From Campanula takesimana (lineage: Eukaryota; Streptophyta; Magnoliopsida; Asterales; Campanulaceae): DNA of 64,000 bases. The notes below the pieces were generated by a model. It did no database searches, had not been told where the DNA came from, and saw only the letters and a program-made list of their open reading frames with translations. Shown one piece after another: positions 11,767 through 23,234 of this stretch (its first letter is position 1; each line of letters starts with the position of its first letter). The position numbers and the translations under genes are program-made. The stretch lies in NCBI GenBank assembly GCA_026119855.1, contig JAOWBW010000163.1, positions 868,001 through 932,000 of the forward strand, written 5' to 3'.

Positions 11767-13849
11767 CTAACTTGACCATAAATCCACTCCTTGTGTTTTT
11801 GTAGGATACTCCTCCACACAAAGTGCCTACTACTGTCTCGATCCTTCCACCAACAAAATATATGTCTTTCGTCATGTGAAGTTCGTTGAACATGAATTTC
11901 CTTTTGCCACAACTCTTGACTCTACTCCTCCCCCCTTACCTCCGATGAATGGAGAGTTGCTATCATTGCCACCCCGTCTAACTCCCTCTTACAACCTTCA
12001 ACCAAACCATTCCCAGAATCTGTTCCACTAACTTCCCCCCTACATTCCCCAACTGTAACAACCCCTCCCAGCCCAACACATTCCCAGGCCTGACCGAACC
12101 AGACTCTCACCCGGCCGGACCCACAACCTCTTCACCCGACACTATTGCCCACTCATCTACCTCAACAATACCCCTACCTCCACTTCCTCCCACTGGTCCT
12201 CTTACCCGCCTCCGCAATAACATACCCAAACCTATCACTAAACTCAATCTTCATACTACTCTACAACCTTCCTTAACCGAACCCACTACCTATACCCAAG
12301 CTCTCAAACTACCTTTATGGCGATAGGCCATGCAAGCTGAGTACGATGCACTAGTCAACAATGGTACATGGGACCTTGTCCCTCCATCACCGTCTCACAA
12401 TCCTATTGGTTGCAAGTGGATTTTTTGTACCAAGTATAAACCTGATGGCACCATTGATCGTCACAAAGCGCGTCTTGTGGCAAAAGGTTTCCACCAACGA
12501 CCGAATTGATTATTCCAAAACATTCAGCACAGTAGTAAAACCTACTACAATTCGTACTGTGCTCTCTCTTGCTATCACTAATGGTTGGTCTCTTCGTTAG
12601 GTAGACATCAACAACGCCTTTTTATAAGGCTCTCTGTCTGAAGACATCTATATGGTTCAACCTCCGGGATTTCTTGATCCTACTCATCCAACACATGTGT
12701 GCAAATTGAAGCAGGCTATCTACGGTTTGAAACAGGCACCCAGGGCATGGTACACTGAATTGAAACACTACCTTCTCTCAGTTGGTTTTCAAAATTCCAA
12801 GTTAGACTCCTCTCTCTTTATTTGTCTCCATACACAGGGCTCAGTTTTATTTTAGTCTATGTTGACGATATTATTATTACTGGCTTCAACCCATCGCTGC
12901 TAGAATCATTCATCACCACCTTTGCTCAGAGATTTTCACTCAAGGATCTTGGACAATTGTCTTATTTTCTTGGCGTTGAAGTGTTACCGCACCCTGATGG
13001 ATTATTCCTTAGTCAACAAAAGTACATTCAAGATCTTCTTCATCGCACCAATATGGACGAATCCAATCCTGTCCCCACCCCTCTTGTTTTAGATCAATAT
13101 CTCACGGCGAAGTCTGGCACTCCTCTCTCTAATCCCTCTGAGTATCGCCAAGTCATTGGCACTCTGCAATATCTCTCTCTCTCACCATGTGTGATCTTTC
13201 GTTTGCTGTGAATCGCCTTTCTCAGTTTATGCAACATTCTACTGATCAACATTGGTCTGTGCTTAAGCGCCTACTGTGCTACCTTGCCGGCACTAGTTCA
13301 CAGGGACTAATACTTCGAAAAAACTCACCTCCGGTTCTTCATGCATTCACCGATGTTGACTGGGCAGGTGATAAAATGGACTATGTCTCTACTACGGGCT
13401 ATTTGGTATACTTTGGGTCCAACTTACTCTTTTGGAGTTCTCGCAAGAAGCGTACCCTTGCCCGTTCCTCTTCAGAAGCCGAGTATCGACCTGTCACAGC
13501 CACTACAGCAGAGGTTCTCTGGTTGCAAAATCTTATTCGTGAACTCCATATCCCACTGCCGTCTACTCCTGTTATCTATTGCGATAACTTAGGTGCCACA
13601 TACGTCGTAGCCGACCCTCGTTTTCACACTCGCATGAAACATTTAGCTCTTGACTATCATTTTGTGCAAGAACAAGTTCAGAACCAACAGTTGCGCGTAT
13701 CTCACATCTCTGGGGATGATCAACTTGCCGATGCTTTGACTAAGCCACTTCCGCGGTCCAGATTTCAGTCACTCATTTCCAAGATTGAACTTGCTCTTCG
13801 GATGTCCATCTTGCGGGGGCATGATAGACAGAAACCGACATTGCCCTAG
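11767..13849 (+). pseudogene. Degenerate Copia polyprotein (integrase end, RT, RNase H)
   Basis: The sequence opens in the integrase C-terminal region (GYSSTQSAYYCLDP, then FRHVKFVEHEF, about 11785-11905). Heavily broken reverse-transcriptase sequence follows. Recognisable RT blocks include KQAIYGLKQAPRAWY (about 12709-12753) and the YVDD catalytic motif (about 12858-12869). RNase H is read at 13187-13849 and includes SSSEAEYRPV and the tail SHISGDDQLADALTKPLPR. Multiple stops and frame changes make it non-functional. The RNase H tail resembles the Ale/Retrofit group. The upstream gag, protease and most of integrase are absent. Confidence 0.85.
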
Positions 13850-14021
13850 CTTGGCTTGCACGTCAAGCTCTCTAGCTTATGTGTTGCAATATTTGTTATC
13901 AATTAGAATTGATTTACTTCCTAGAATTAGAGATAGTGTAGGACTCAAATATTATTTTATTCTTGTATAAATAGGGGCTTTTTTATATCAATAACAATCA
14001 GAATAATTCATAACGTTTTCA
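13822..14021 (+). repeat. 3' LTR of the broken Copia element
   Basis: A purine-rich tract (TTGCGGGGGCA) sits directly before TGATAGACAG, and the segment carries a TATA-like TTGTATAAATAGGGG and ATCAATAA before ending near TTTTCA. The length of about 200 bp suits a short-LTR Copia group. RNase H reading continues a few codons into it. No matching 5' LTR was found, so the right boundary is approximate. Confidence 0.55.
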
Positions 14022-14633
14022 TGTTCTTAGTATATCACATATCTTATAAGTAATGCTTTCAAAAAATTTGTCTCTCCTCTCAAATATGTTTTCTTTGATG
14101 TCGTAGAATTTAACTCTGTTTTGAATGAGATATGATTGAATTCCATGTTTAAAAAAAGTGTGCTGAATTTTCTTTTAGTAGAATGATGGTGGATAGAAAA
14201 TTTGTGGTGGTAGCGAGGCGGTGGCGGACCTTGGGTTACTGTTCAGCGGGTACACAAATAACACTAAAAAATTTACGTTAAAATCGTCTTTTACTATACT
14301 ACATATTATAAAATTCCAAATTATATTTATCGTTACGTTATTAATGTTGTGGATATGGCCCTCCACTACCCAAGCAAACCACAAGAACAATAAGAGAACA
14401 CAAAACAAAGCACAAGAAATCAAAGCAAGAAAAGACACAGAAATTGTTTACCCAGTTCGTCAATATGTTTGACTACGTCTGGGGGCACTACCAAGCCAGG
14501 ATCTTGCACTATAATATGTTAAATCTGAGTTACAATGAGTATGGGGGCGGAACATTGTTTATATAGCAAACCAAGAATAAGACATAAACCTAAACATAAG
14601 AGAAATCCTGAAAATCTGCACTTTCTCGGCATT

Positions 14634-14743
14634 CCAAGCGCCCGCTTGTAGGGGACCAGGCGCCCGCTTACTCGTCTCTTTCCAGAACCTGTCCTTCTGA
14701 TCAAACCGAGCTCCTGCCTGGTCAATACCAGGCGCCCGCCTGG
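14634..14743. repeat. GC-rich palindrome quartet in the Copia 3' LTR
   Basis: CCAAGCGCCCGCTTG and CCAGGCGCCCGCTTAC form the first pair. About 45 bp later come a degraded unit (GAGCTCCTGCCTGG) and CCAGGCGCCCGCCTGG. The matching quartet in the 5' LTR (20676-20785) keeps all four units, including GAGCGCCCGCTTGG. Confidence 0.85.
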
Positions 14744-14906
14744 AATCCTGCTCCAGATTTTTCTTCTCTTTGTTTCTTTGAGGGATCTCTACTCCAACAA
14801 TCTCCCACCTAGAGATCAACCGCATATACAAACCCCGTCCGTCTTCAACTCATCCTTGGTGTCTTTCTAGTGCTCACCTTGATCATGGTAGTGCCTTCCT
14901 CCTCTC

Positions 14907-15773
14907 TTATTCTCCAAGCCCAATTAAAGCTATGCATAGCTTCAACTTTTCAAGGTTTACAACCTTGGTCAACATGTCAGCCGGGTTCTTCGATCCCAAT
15001 ATCTTCTCCAGCCTTAAGATCTTCCTCTCCAAGAGATGTCTGATGTAGTGAAACCTCAGCTCAATGTGCTTCATCCTAGAATGAAACGCCGGATTCCTTG
15101 CCAAATGTATTGCACTCTGACTATCACTGTAGAGAGCATTACCACTTCGCGTCTTCCCAAGTTCACCCAAGAAGTTCTGCAACCATACCATCTCTTTACT
15201 AGCCTCGGTCACTGCCACATATTCTGCTTCTGCAGTCGACTGAGCTACTATCTTCTGTAATTTAGAAACCCAAGAGATTGCCGTACCACCCAATGTGAAA
15301 ACATAACCCGTGGTACTTCTCCTCTTGTCCAGATCACTTGATGCCAAATCCGCATCCACATAACCGGCTAACATGACATCCTTGCTTGAGAAACACAGAG
15401 CCTTACCAGCAGTACCCTTTAAGTAACGCAGGATCCATTTAACCGCTTCCCAATGTTGTTTCCCTGGATTGCCCATGTACCGGCTGACTACTCCCACCGC
15501 ATGTGCAATGTCCGGCCTTGTACACACCATTGCATACATTAGACTCCCCACTGCCGAAGCATATGGAGTCCTCTCCATCTTGTCATGCTCCTCCTTGCCC
15601 TTAGGTGAGTCCTTCTCGGATAGCTTGAAATGCATACCCAATGGTGTCCCTGTTGGCTTCGCCTCTTCTATGCAAAACCTTGTGAAGACTTTCTCAACGT
15701 ATTCTGCTTGTGAAAGAACCAACTTACCCAACTCCCTATTCCGGTCAATCCGCATGCCCAATATTTTCCTGGC
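14907..15773 (-). pseudogene. Copia RT tail and RNase H beyond the insertion
   Basis: This continues the polyprotein after the inserted solo LTR. RKILGMRIDRNRELGKLVLS joins directly to MKDLGEA once the insert and one copy of its 5-bp TSD are set aside. RNase H motifs follow: DADLASSDLDKRRSTTGYVF, STAEAEYVAVTEASKEMVWL and ALYSDSQSAIHLARNPAFH. The end, near ADMLTKVVNLEKLKL, lies about 110 bp before the 3' LTR. It is open but separated from the rest of pol. Confidence 0.9.
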
Positions 15774-17272
15774 TCTTGGGTTTCCAAGTAACATGCACAG
15801 CGGAATATAGCAATTAAAATTTTAAGAAACCCAAAGCCATAGATCCGTTCATATGATTAAATCAAATACAACAAGATGAATAGAGGAATAACTAACCCTT
15901 GATGGCTATGAATTTTTCTCTTTTGTCTTGGTGAAGATTTTGAAGCTTTATCACGAACTTTGTAAGATGATAAAATTCACCCTCTAGCGGTATCCACACT
16001 TCGAACGAATATCAAAGGAACTTCTTCGATCTTGGTTGCTAGACCAATAATTGTAAAACACGCTTTCACAATTTAATAAAGAACTATATGGAATTTATTT
16101 GTGAATTATTTTGTTCCTCAATCAATGATATCTTAGAACAAAATAAAATCTCTCTCAAACTCTTTGAGACTCACAAAGGCACTAGTAAATATGGTCTGGC
16201 CGAATTGGTGTTTTTATACACAATTAAGACCTATTCCAAATAGGTAACTTGTGTCAAAAACCATTCCTAATCGAATTAGGAAATTTCAAACCGGCATACC
16301 GGGCGCCCGCCTGGTCCTACCCAGGCGCCCGCTTGTTTGGACAGAAAGTCCAATTCCTTTTCCGGCTTGTTCAGGCGCCCGCCTGGTGCAACCCAAGCGC
16401 CCGCTTGGTTGACCAGGAGGCCCAGAACTTTCCATAAATTCCTTGGAGGTCCTCTGACCCTAAATACCAATATAGTCCTCTTATTTAAGATTCGTTCTAT
16501 TGTGTGTGACCCTCTAGGATTATACTAAGTTGGCAATGGGCTCAAACATGATCCCATAAGATATGATTAGGTTCTAGCAAACCGTCATACCTACCCAAAT
16601 AGTATAAATAGATACAAGTTCGCATTCCTTTAGAATATGTCACAATCCCTTTGTCCACGATGTCATTGAACACAAGTCATGGTCAAACAGTCAACTTGTT
16701 TTGTTCAATACTTTCTCGATTCCGAATATGTTGATAATTCAAATGCTATTGATCCAATCAATCCATTTGAGTCCGGCCGAACATTTCATCAACATCATTC
16801 CTTCGAGGGGCCCAAGCTTGACATCTCTCCGTGGAGGGACAAATCCATTTAGCTTATTATTCTTCCCAACGGGAATCCGATTATGCCAACCATACCCTTT
16901 ATAACTACCGTGTTAAGGTAGCGTTTGAATATGTCAAACACAATGTTCATCAAGTGGAAGACTATAATAACTTCATGTCTAAGGATTCAAATGACATAAC
17001 TAATATGAGATATATGTACGACATAGACCATGACATAAATCTCATACAGCGAGTCATGTCCAGTACCTTGTTCCAAACAAGTACCCATAAATCTAACATG
17101 ATCATCCCATGATCATTTAGCCTTTATACTAGTGCTTAACAAGTACTAGGGACGGGGATTATTATAAGTAAACATGAACAACAATAATAATCAAAACATC
17201 TCTTTATTGATATGAAATAAATGATAACAATTACAACGTTTATTAAACGTGCCTAGGGCACCACTACCAACA
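15774..17272 (-). mobile_element. Solo LTR (1.5 kb) inserted in the Copia RT
   Basis: The insertion is flanked by the exact 5-bp direct repeat CTGGC (15769-15773, 17273-17277). Its minus-strand ends are TGTTGG and CCAAGA, near-complementary with one change from the usual TG...CA. It is about 1.5 kb, has no coding frame, and has a quartet of GC-rich palindromes at 16300-16408. The simplest reading is a solo LTR of another family. It shares general layout with the 38565-39660 segment, including the phrases GTATCCACAC and GTGTGTGACCCT. Confidence 0.8.
16300..16408. repeat. GC-rich palindrome quartet in the solo LTR
   Basis: Two pairs built on GCGCCCGC are present: GGGCGCCCGCCTGG with CCAGGCGCCCGCTTG, then CAGGCGCCCGCCTGG with CCAAGCGCCCGCTTGG. 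Six bases separate the members of each pair, and about 45 bp separate the pairs. Confidence 0.85.
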
Positions 17273-19932
17273 CTGGCCTCCCCCAAATCCTTCATCTCGA
17301 ACCGTTCTGACAACTGAGCCTTCAATCTGTTTACCTCTCTACTGCTAGAGCCCGCTATTAGCATGTCATCCACATATAACAGCAAGATTATATACCCATT
17401 GTCCGTGTTCTTGAAGTAACAACAATGATCCGCCTCACATCTGATAAAATCAATATCGTGCATGAATCCATCGAACTTCCTGTACCACTGCCTAGGAGCT
17501 TGTTTAAGGCCATACAAGCTCTTAGTCAACCTGCAAACCAGTTCCTCGCTACCCTTAGACAAGTAACCCTCTGGTTGTACCATGTAAATTTCTTCCTCCA
17601 AATCACCATGAAGAAAGGCCGTCTTTACATCCATCTGTTCCAGCAACAAGTTATCCGCCACTACTATCCCCAGAACCATTCTGATAGTGGTCATCTTCAC
17701 AACAGGAGTGAATACCTCGGTGTAGTCAATACCGTACTTTTGCTGAAACCCTTTTACAACCAACCTTGCCTTGTAACGCTTACTGCCGTTTGCTTCCTCC
17801 TTGATCCGGTAAACCCACTTGTTATGCAATGTCCTCTTCCCCTTAGGCAGTCTAATCAACTCCCAAGTTTTGTTGGCTTTCAATGAGTCCATCTCATCAT
17901 CCATCGCAGCTTTCCACTTATCACAAAGTGAACTACGAACAGCCTCCGCATAACATTCTGGTTCCCCACTATCTGTCAACAACAAATAGTAATTTGAAGG
18001 AGTATACCTGTCAGGTGATCCACGCAATCTGCTGGATCTACGCAGCGGAATATCCGGTTCCGGAGTATGTGGTTCATCTTCAGTGACCCCCTGACCATGG
18101 TCATCATGAACCGTCCTGCTCCCACCCGAGTCTGGAATATCCACCTCTACAACCTCCGGTTCCGAACTAATATCATCAGATGCCCCCTTTCTGTCCTTGT
18201 ACAATACCTGTTCATTGAATACCACATCTCGACTACGAATAATTTTATGGTTTTGGTCATCCCAAAACTTATACCCGAAGTCATCCACACCATACCCAAT
18301 AAACGTACATTTTACAGATTTTACATCTAACTTAGTTCTATCAACAGAGTCAATATGAACATATGAAACGCAGCCAAATATGCGAAGAAAGGACAGATTT
18401 ACCTGCTTGCCACTCCATGCTTCCTCTGGAATTTCATTCCCCAATGGTACCGATGGTCCCCTATTGATCAAGAAAGCAGCCGTGTCAATCGCATATGCCC
18501 AGAACGTCTTCGGAAGTCCACACTTCAACCTCATACTTCTAGCCCGCTCGTTCAATGTCCTGTTCATCCTTTCTGCAACCCCATTGTGTTGTGGTGTTCC
18601 CTTTGGAGTCTTCTCCATACGAATCCCATTTGTTGCACAATATTCCCTAAACTCCCCGAGCTCATACTCGCCTTCGTTATCTGATCTCAAGCACTTAAGC
18701 TTAAGTCCCGTCTGATTCTCCACCAAGGCCCTCCACTTCTTGAATACCTCGAAAGCTTCATCTTTCCCTTTCAAGAAGTAGACCCAGACCTTCCTTGTTG
18801 AATCATCAATGAAGGTCATGTAATATGACGCACCACCCAGAGAAGTTACCAGAGATGGTCCCCACAAATCCGTGTGAACCAGTTCTAACTTTGCTTCCCT
18901 CAAAGCCCTACCTGTCCTCGAGAAATTACTTCTCGCCTGTTTGCCAAACACACAATCTTCGCAGATCCCCACGTCGACTGTCTTCAAACCCGGTAGTAGT
19001 CCCTTTGAGCAAAGTACCTTCATCCCCTTCTCACTCAAGTGACCCAATCGACAGTGCCACAAATCAGTATCACCCTTGGCTGACGCCACCGCGATACTAT
19101 CCTTGGTGTTATTCGCCAAATACAATGTCCCCTCCTTATTACCCCGAGCGATCTCACGATCCTCCTTGGTAATAACCCAGTTCCCGCAGCCGAATGTTAC
19201 CTTGTAACCTTCTTCGTCCAACTGCCCAACTGATAATAGGTTCTTTTTCAAACCCGGAATGTGCCTGACCCCGTTCAGATGTAAGACCTTCCCGTCCGAT
19301 GCTCTTATTCTGACATCCCCCTTCCCCTTGATTTCCAAAGGCTCGCCATCCGCCAGATAGACCTTACCGAAATCACCGGAAGTATAATTCTCTATCTCTT
19401 CTGCATGCCCGCAAGAGTGGAATGATGCCCCCGAATCCAGCACCCATGATTCTAGTCCACTACTAACACTCAGAACCAGTACATCATCACCTTCGACTGT
19501 CACATTCACCGAATTGCCCCCACGATTGGGACAATCCTTCTTGTAGTGTCCCAACTCCTTACAATGATAGCACTGAACTGATCCCATTGCAACCCTTGGT
19601 TTGTCTCTGATCTCCACGGCCTTGCCCTTACCACCCACCACATTTTCCCTTGATTCAGTTCTCCCTTTATTCCTAGTACCCGGCCTTCCCCTGCTAGTAG
19701 TAGCTAAGGCCGATCCTGAAGTAGACGATGTCCCCAATTTCTTCAAACGATTTTCCTCGCCCAACAAGAAGTCTTTAACATCATCATACTTCAATTTGTT
19801 CTTACCCGCTGAAGCATTGATCGCTGTCACCGTCCCGCTCCAACTTCCTGGTAAAGACGCTAGCAACAAGCACGCATGAACCTCATCATCAAACGTAATA
19901 TCCAACACAGTCAATGAGTCAATAACATCCAT
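17273..19932 (-). pseudogene. Copia gag-pol polyprotein up to the solo-LTR insertion
   Basis: About 885 residues are in one frame. In order they show: end of gag; zinc knuckle CYHCKELGHYKKDC; protease DSGASFHSC; integrase zinc-binding WHCRLGHLSEKGM...CEDCVFGKQ; integrase core (HTDLWGPS, FIDDSTRKVWVYFLK, GTPQHNGVAERMNRTLNER); then RT (NKWVYRIKEE, KTAFLHGDLEEEIYMVQPEGY, SLYGLKQAPRQWY, LYVDDMLIAGSS). The frame runs into inserted LTR sequence after MKDLGEA and stops there. The rest of pol continues beyond the insertion at 14907-15773. The RT resembles the Tork/Tnt1 side of Copia. Apart from the upstream TGA and the insertion it looks open. Confidence 0.92.
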
Positions 19933-19959
19933 AAACTCATCGATGTGTTTAGCTAAGGA

Positions 19960-20322
19960 TCATCCCTCTTGCATCTTGAGACTGCCCATCTTGCGTATCA
20001 AATCAACCTTGTTTGCAGCAGATGGAGTTTCAAATCTCTCAGTAAGATAATCCAATAGCTCCTTTGTGGTCTTCGCCTTCTTGGTAGTCTTCGCGATCCA
20101 CTTCGACAGAGTAGATCTAACCACCCCTAGGGCTTTCCGATCCATGAGATCCCAATCTTCTTGCTTTTCTCCTTCCGGTTTGACACCCTTTAGAGGCTTA
20201 TAGAGATCTTTGTTATACAAGAGATCCTCTATCTGCATCCTCCAAAATCCGTAGTCAGACCCATCGAATTTCTCAACCGCCTGTTTGTCCTTGCCCATTC
20301 TTGATTGCTTGACAACACCCAA
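19960..20322 (-). CDS. Copia gag N-terminal part, ended by a premature stop
   Basis: A 120-residue reading frame begins near the primer-binding site. It shows the gag pattern of Copia elements (EKFDGSDYGFWRMQIEDLLY near the start, then LDYLTERFETPSAANKV). Translation stops at TGA (19960-19962) after SLKMQEG, but the same frame continues at once with sequence expected of gag (SLAKHIDEFMDVIDSL). This is therefore most likely one nonsense mutation, not a real gene end. An ATG at 19932 restarts the longer downstream frame. Confidence 0.8.
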   Translation of the reverse strand: MGVVKQSRMGKDKQAVEKFDGSDYGFWRMQIEDLLYNKDLYKPLKGVKPEGEKQEDWDLMDRKALGVVRSTLSKWIAKTTKKAKTTKELLDYLTERFETPSAANKVDLIRKMGSLKMQEG

Positions 20323-20675
20323 TCGCTTGATAAACCAATCTTACGATTAAACCCTGATCTCCAAACCAGAGCTCTTGATACCAGTTGTTGTGGATATGGC
20401 CCTCCACTACCCAAGCAAACCCACAAGAACAATAAGAGCACACAAAACAAATCACAAGAAATCAAAGCAATAAAAGACACAGAAATTGTTTACCCAGTTC
20501 GTCAATATGTTTGACTACGTCTGGGGGCACTACCAAGCCAGGATCTTGCACTATAATATGTTAAATCTGAGTTACAATGATTATGGGGGTGGAACATTGT
20601 TTATATAGCAAACCAAGAATAAGACCTAAACCTAAACATAAGAGAAATCCTGAAAATCTGCACTTTCTCGGCATT

Positions 20676-20785
20676 CCAAGCGCCCGCTTGTAGGGGACCA
20701 GGCGCCCGCTTACTCGTCTCTTTCCAGAACCTGTCCTTCTGATCAAACCGAGCGCCCGCTTGGTCAATACCAGGCGCCCGCCTGG
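20676..20785. repeat. GC-rich palindrome quartet in the Copia 5' LTR
   Basis: This is the intact version of the quartet in this LTR family: four GCGCCCGC-centred near-palindromes in two pairs about 45 bp apart. Comparison with the other LTR shows that point changes in the third unit have begun to erode it there. Confidence 0.85.
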
Positions 20786-20954
20786 AATCCTGCCCCAGAT
20801 TTTTCTTCTCTTTGTTTCTTTGAGGGATCTCTACTCCAACAATTAATATATAAAGATAGGAGTATTTTGCATTAAAATACAATTATCCGGCGTTTTAATA
20901 AACAGAAATATGGAGGACAAAAAAAGAAAGAGAAATCAAAAGCTAACTATGATA

Positions 20955-21204
20955 CTTCCATTGTCCCAGAATAAATGTTCTACTTTTCATTTTCGTTTGT
21001 CTTAAAACAAATATCATCTTACTAAAAATAAGGTATGAAGTTTGGTGATTTTTCTATATTACTCATTTTAATAGGCATAAGAATTGAAATGCCATAATGA
21101 CCGCCCATATGAATAGACTGAGGCAATTAAGAGAGCATAAGTAAAAGCTTAAAAATATTAACTTTTCAATTATGACATCTATTCTAGCACAGAGGGAGAA
21201 GGAG
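20955..21204. mobile_element. Diverged Stowaway-like MITE inside the hAT element
   Basis: The left end, CTTCCATTGTCCCAGAATAA, and the right end, TATTCTAGCACAGAGGGAG, are imperfect inverted repeats with TA outside each. It is older-looking than most MITEs here. Confidence 0.5.
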
Positions 21205-21576
21205 TATAGTATATTTTAAAGTTGCATTGTTAGTTTTGAAATTTTAGTAATTTTAAAACTTTAATTTTGAAAATAAAATTATTTTTGAAACAAATAAAAA
21301 ATATATAAACGATAATCATTTTATGAGGCAAGGAATATATGTAAAACAAAATTCATATCAACCAATTATCATCCTAATCAAAGTCAAAATAAAATTGAAC
21401 ACACGTACCTCAGGGAACTAAGTTGAACTCTAACCAACTATACTGACAAAGTAATTTGTTTTAGTGGTGCATTATTACATAAATATCACTTTATATAAAA
21501 AAAATAAAGGAAAATCTGATTGACCAGGTGCACGTGCACCCCCACCTTTTATGGGAGGTCCGCCACTGTAGCGAGG

Positions 21577-22409
21577 TGCGGGGGTGGCGAGATGCGGTGG
21601 TGGTGGTGATGAGCCTGGGAAGAAGTAAAACAAGTAATGATTAGTCAATAATCTAGCTTTTGGAGAAAATATTAGTTGTCTTTAACAAAATAAGTGAGTG
21701 ATAAATATTAGTAATAATAATTACAATAATTATCATTTATTTAAAATTAATTATGTTGGATGATGGTGCCATGAGAGAGGGTGTTGATGCAGGTGAAAAA
21801 AGAAGAAGGAAGAAGATGAGGGTTGAAGAAATTTGGGTGGGGTATTATTTTGGCCATTTTGCCCTTATAAAAAAGTCATGTGTCAATGCACATGACTATT
21901 TAACGTTCAAGTGTGGATGGAGTCGGGGATAGTGACTTCTGTTACTCAAAGTGTACAATTGGAGTACTTCTTTTGCAACAAAAATGACATAAGGTATTAA
22001 AGTCGCACAAAATGACCAATTAATGTACTTTTATTGCATTTTTTTCCAAATATCATATATAGGAATGTGTTGCAAACTTACAATTTTGAGAACCAAATTG
22101 TAAAGGCAGTCCAAACCCAAGTATCTGAATTGCAATTTACTCTAAAAATAACAATAATAGTATATGATCTTGAAGAGTCACATTTTCTTGCCCTTTATTC
22201 TCTCCAAAGTCCAAGAGTATTATCATATAATTGACTTCTTCTAACACTAGGCTAAAACAATGGAGGAAACTTCGGCCGATTACAAATGTAAACCAAATAT
22301 AAACTACTAAATCTAAGGAGATGCATCTTCTCTCTCATTGTAGTTTTTTTAGGAACCACGATGATTAAAGATAGAAGTAATACAGACAACAAGGTCACAC
22401 TATCTTGAA
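21577..22409. other. Intergenic DNA upstream of a possible exon
   Basis: No transposon was defined. The last 150 bp contain an AT-rich CAAATATAAAC motif and a pyrimidine stretch (CTTCTCTCTCATTG), which could act as promoter and leader for the small reading frame at 22410. Confidence 0.3.
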
Positions 22410-22569
22410 ATGAATTTGTTAAGCTTTACAACGGGGTCTTCATCTTGTTTATCATTGCCACTCTCTTTTCTTTCTATTAATCCTCCTTCTCAATGCCGAT
22501 TATCATCAATAACCACGATATGTAATGCTGGGAGAGCTTCGCTCAGGAGGACTACTACGCATAAAGAAG
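22410..22569 (+). CDS. Possible first exon with plastid transit-like N-terminus
   Basis: From the ATG, about 53 codons give a Ser/Thr-rich, acid-free leader with MNLLSFTTGSSSCLSLPLSF at the start and TICNAGRASLRRTT later, like a chloroplast transit peptide. A GT donor-like site follows (GAAG|GTATCA). An acceptor-like TTTTACAG lies at 23106-23113, and joining to it would add only nine codons before TAG. No known protein was recognised. It may be the 5' exon of a truncated gene, a very small protein, or chance. Confidence 0.3.
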
Positions 22570-23234
22570 GTATCATCACTTTTAGTTCTTTTGTCCATCC
22601 CCAGAACTGCATCTACTCTTATAAGTTTTTCTTTTATGTTACGCACTGTATATCAATCAAAACTCTGAAAAAAATTATGTGTACATTCATAATTCTTAAC
22701 TTGCCAATAACTGTTATATATTTAGTTCAGTAGCAATATCTAAAAAATAAAAAAAAATGTGTTGTGTCTTGCTTGAAATTAAGATAGCTTAGTTAACATT
22801 TAAATATGGAACATGCACTAGTTTAGTTTTGAAAGAGGAATACATCTTAGACTGGGAGTATCACCAAAAGATTTTTTTTTTCTTGTGTAAGAAATTGGTC
22901 TCTCAAATTTCCTAATGTGATTATGGTTTTGTTGTTACATGTGATTCTTTGGTTTTTTAGGAAAACATTTCTTGTTTCACCTGTATACTAGTTGGTGGAT
23001 TTTTTTTTTCTTTTTAATATGTAATTTGGACTTATAAATTCATCTAAACTAATAGTGTCTTGAAGTGCTTATTTCGTTGATTTAAAAAAAAAAAAAATTG
23101 TTTCATTTTACAGAATCATTGCCAAAAGAATGTGAGCATTAGTACTGAACAATTTCAAAACACGAAATTGTGTTACACAAGTCTCGACTTTAACTATTGT
23201 CTACCTCATCCAAATTTCTGTTCAATTTACATAT

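Larger units (their letters stand above)
14345..20841 (-). mobile_element. Copia LTR retrotransposon, nested in a hAT and itself interrupted
   Basis: LTRs of 455-456 bp (14345-14799 and 20386-20841) are nearly identical, and the 5-bp TSD ATTAA is present on both sides (14340-14344, 20842-20846). On the minus strand the 5' LTR is followed by TGGTATCAAGAGC, a primer-binding site of initiator-methionine tRNA type. A polypurine tract (AGGTGGGAGAT) precedes the 3' LTR. The interior encodes gag, protease, integrase, RT and RNase H in Copia order. It is disabled by a premature TGA after gag and by a 1.5-kb solo LTR inserted in RT. High LTR identity suggests recent insertion. Confidence 0.95.
14219..21568. 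mobile_element. hAT-like element split by a Copia insertion
   Basis: The ends CGGTGGCGGACCT and AGGTCCGCCACTG are inverted repeats. An exact 8-bp direct repeat, TAGCGAGG, flanks them at 14211-14218 and 21569-21576, the TSD length of hAT elements. Without the nested Copia element it is about 0.85 kb (14219-14344 plus 20847-21568). No transposase was recognised. A small relative lies at 49685-49908. Confidence 0.82.

Noticed and set aside
14634..16408. CRISPR-like spaced repeats
   Set aside because: The GC-rich units are palindromes in LTRs of a plant genome, with only four units, and both LTR copies share the same spacers.
17425..19879. Several plus-strand frames opposite the Copia polyprotein
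   Set aside because: They are antisense shadows of a clear minus-strand gag-pol.
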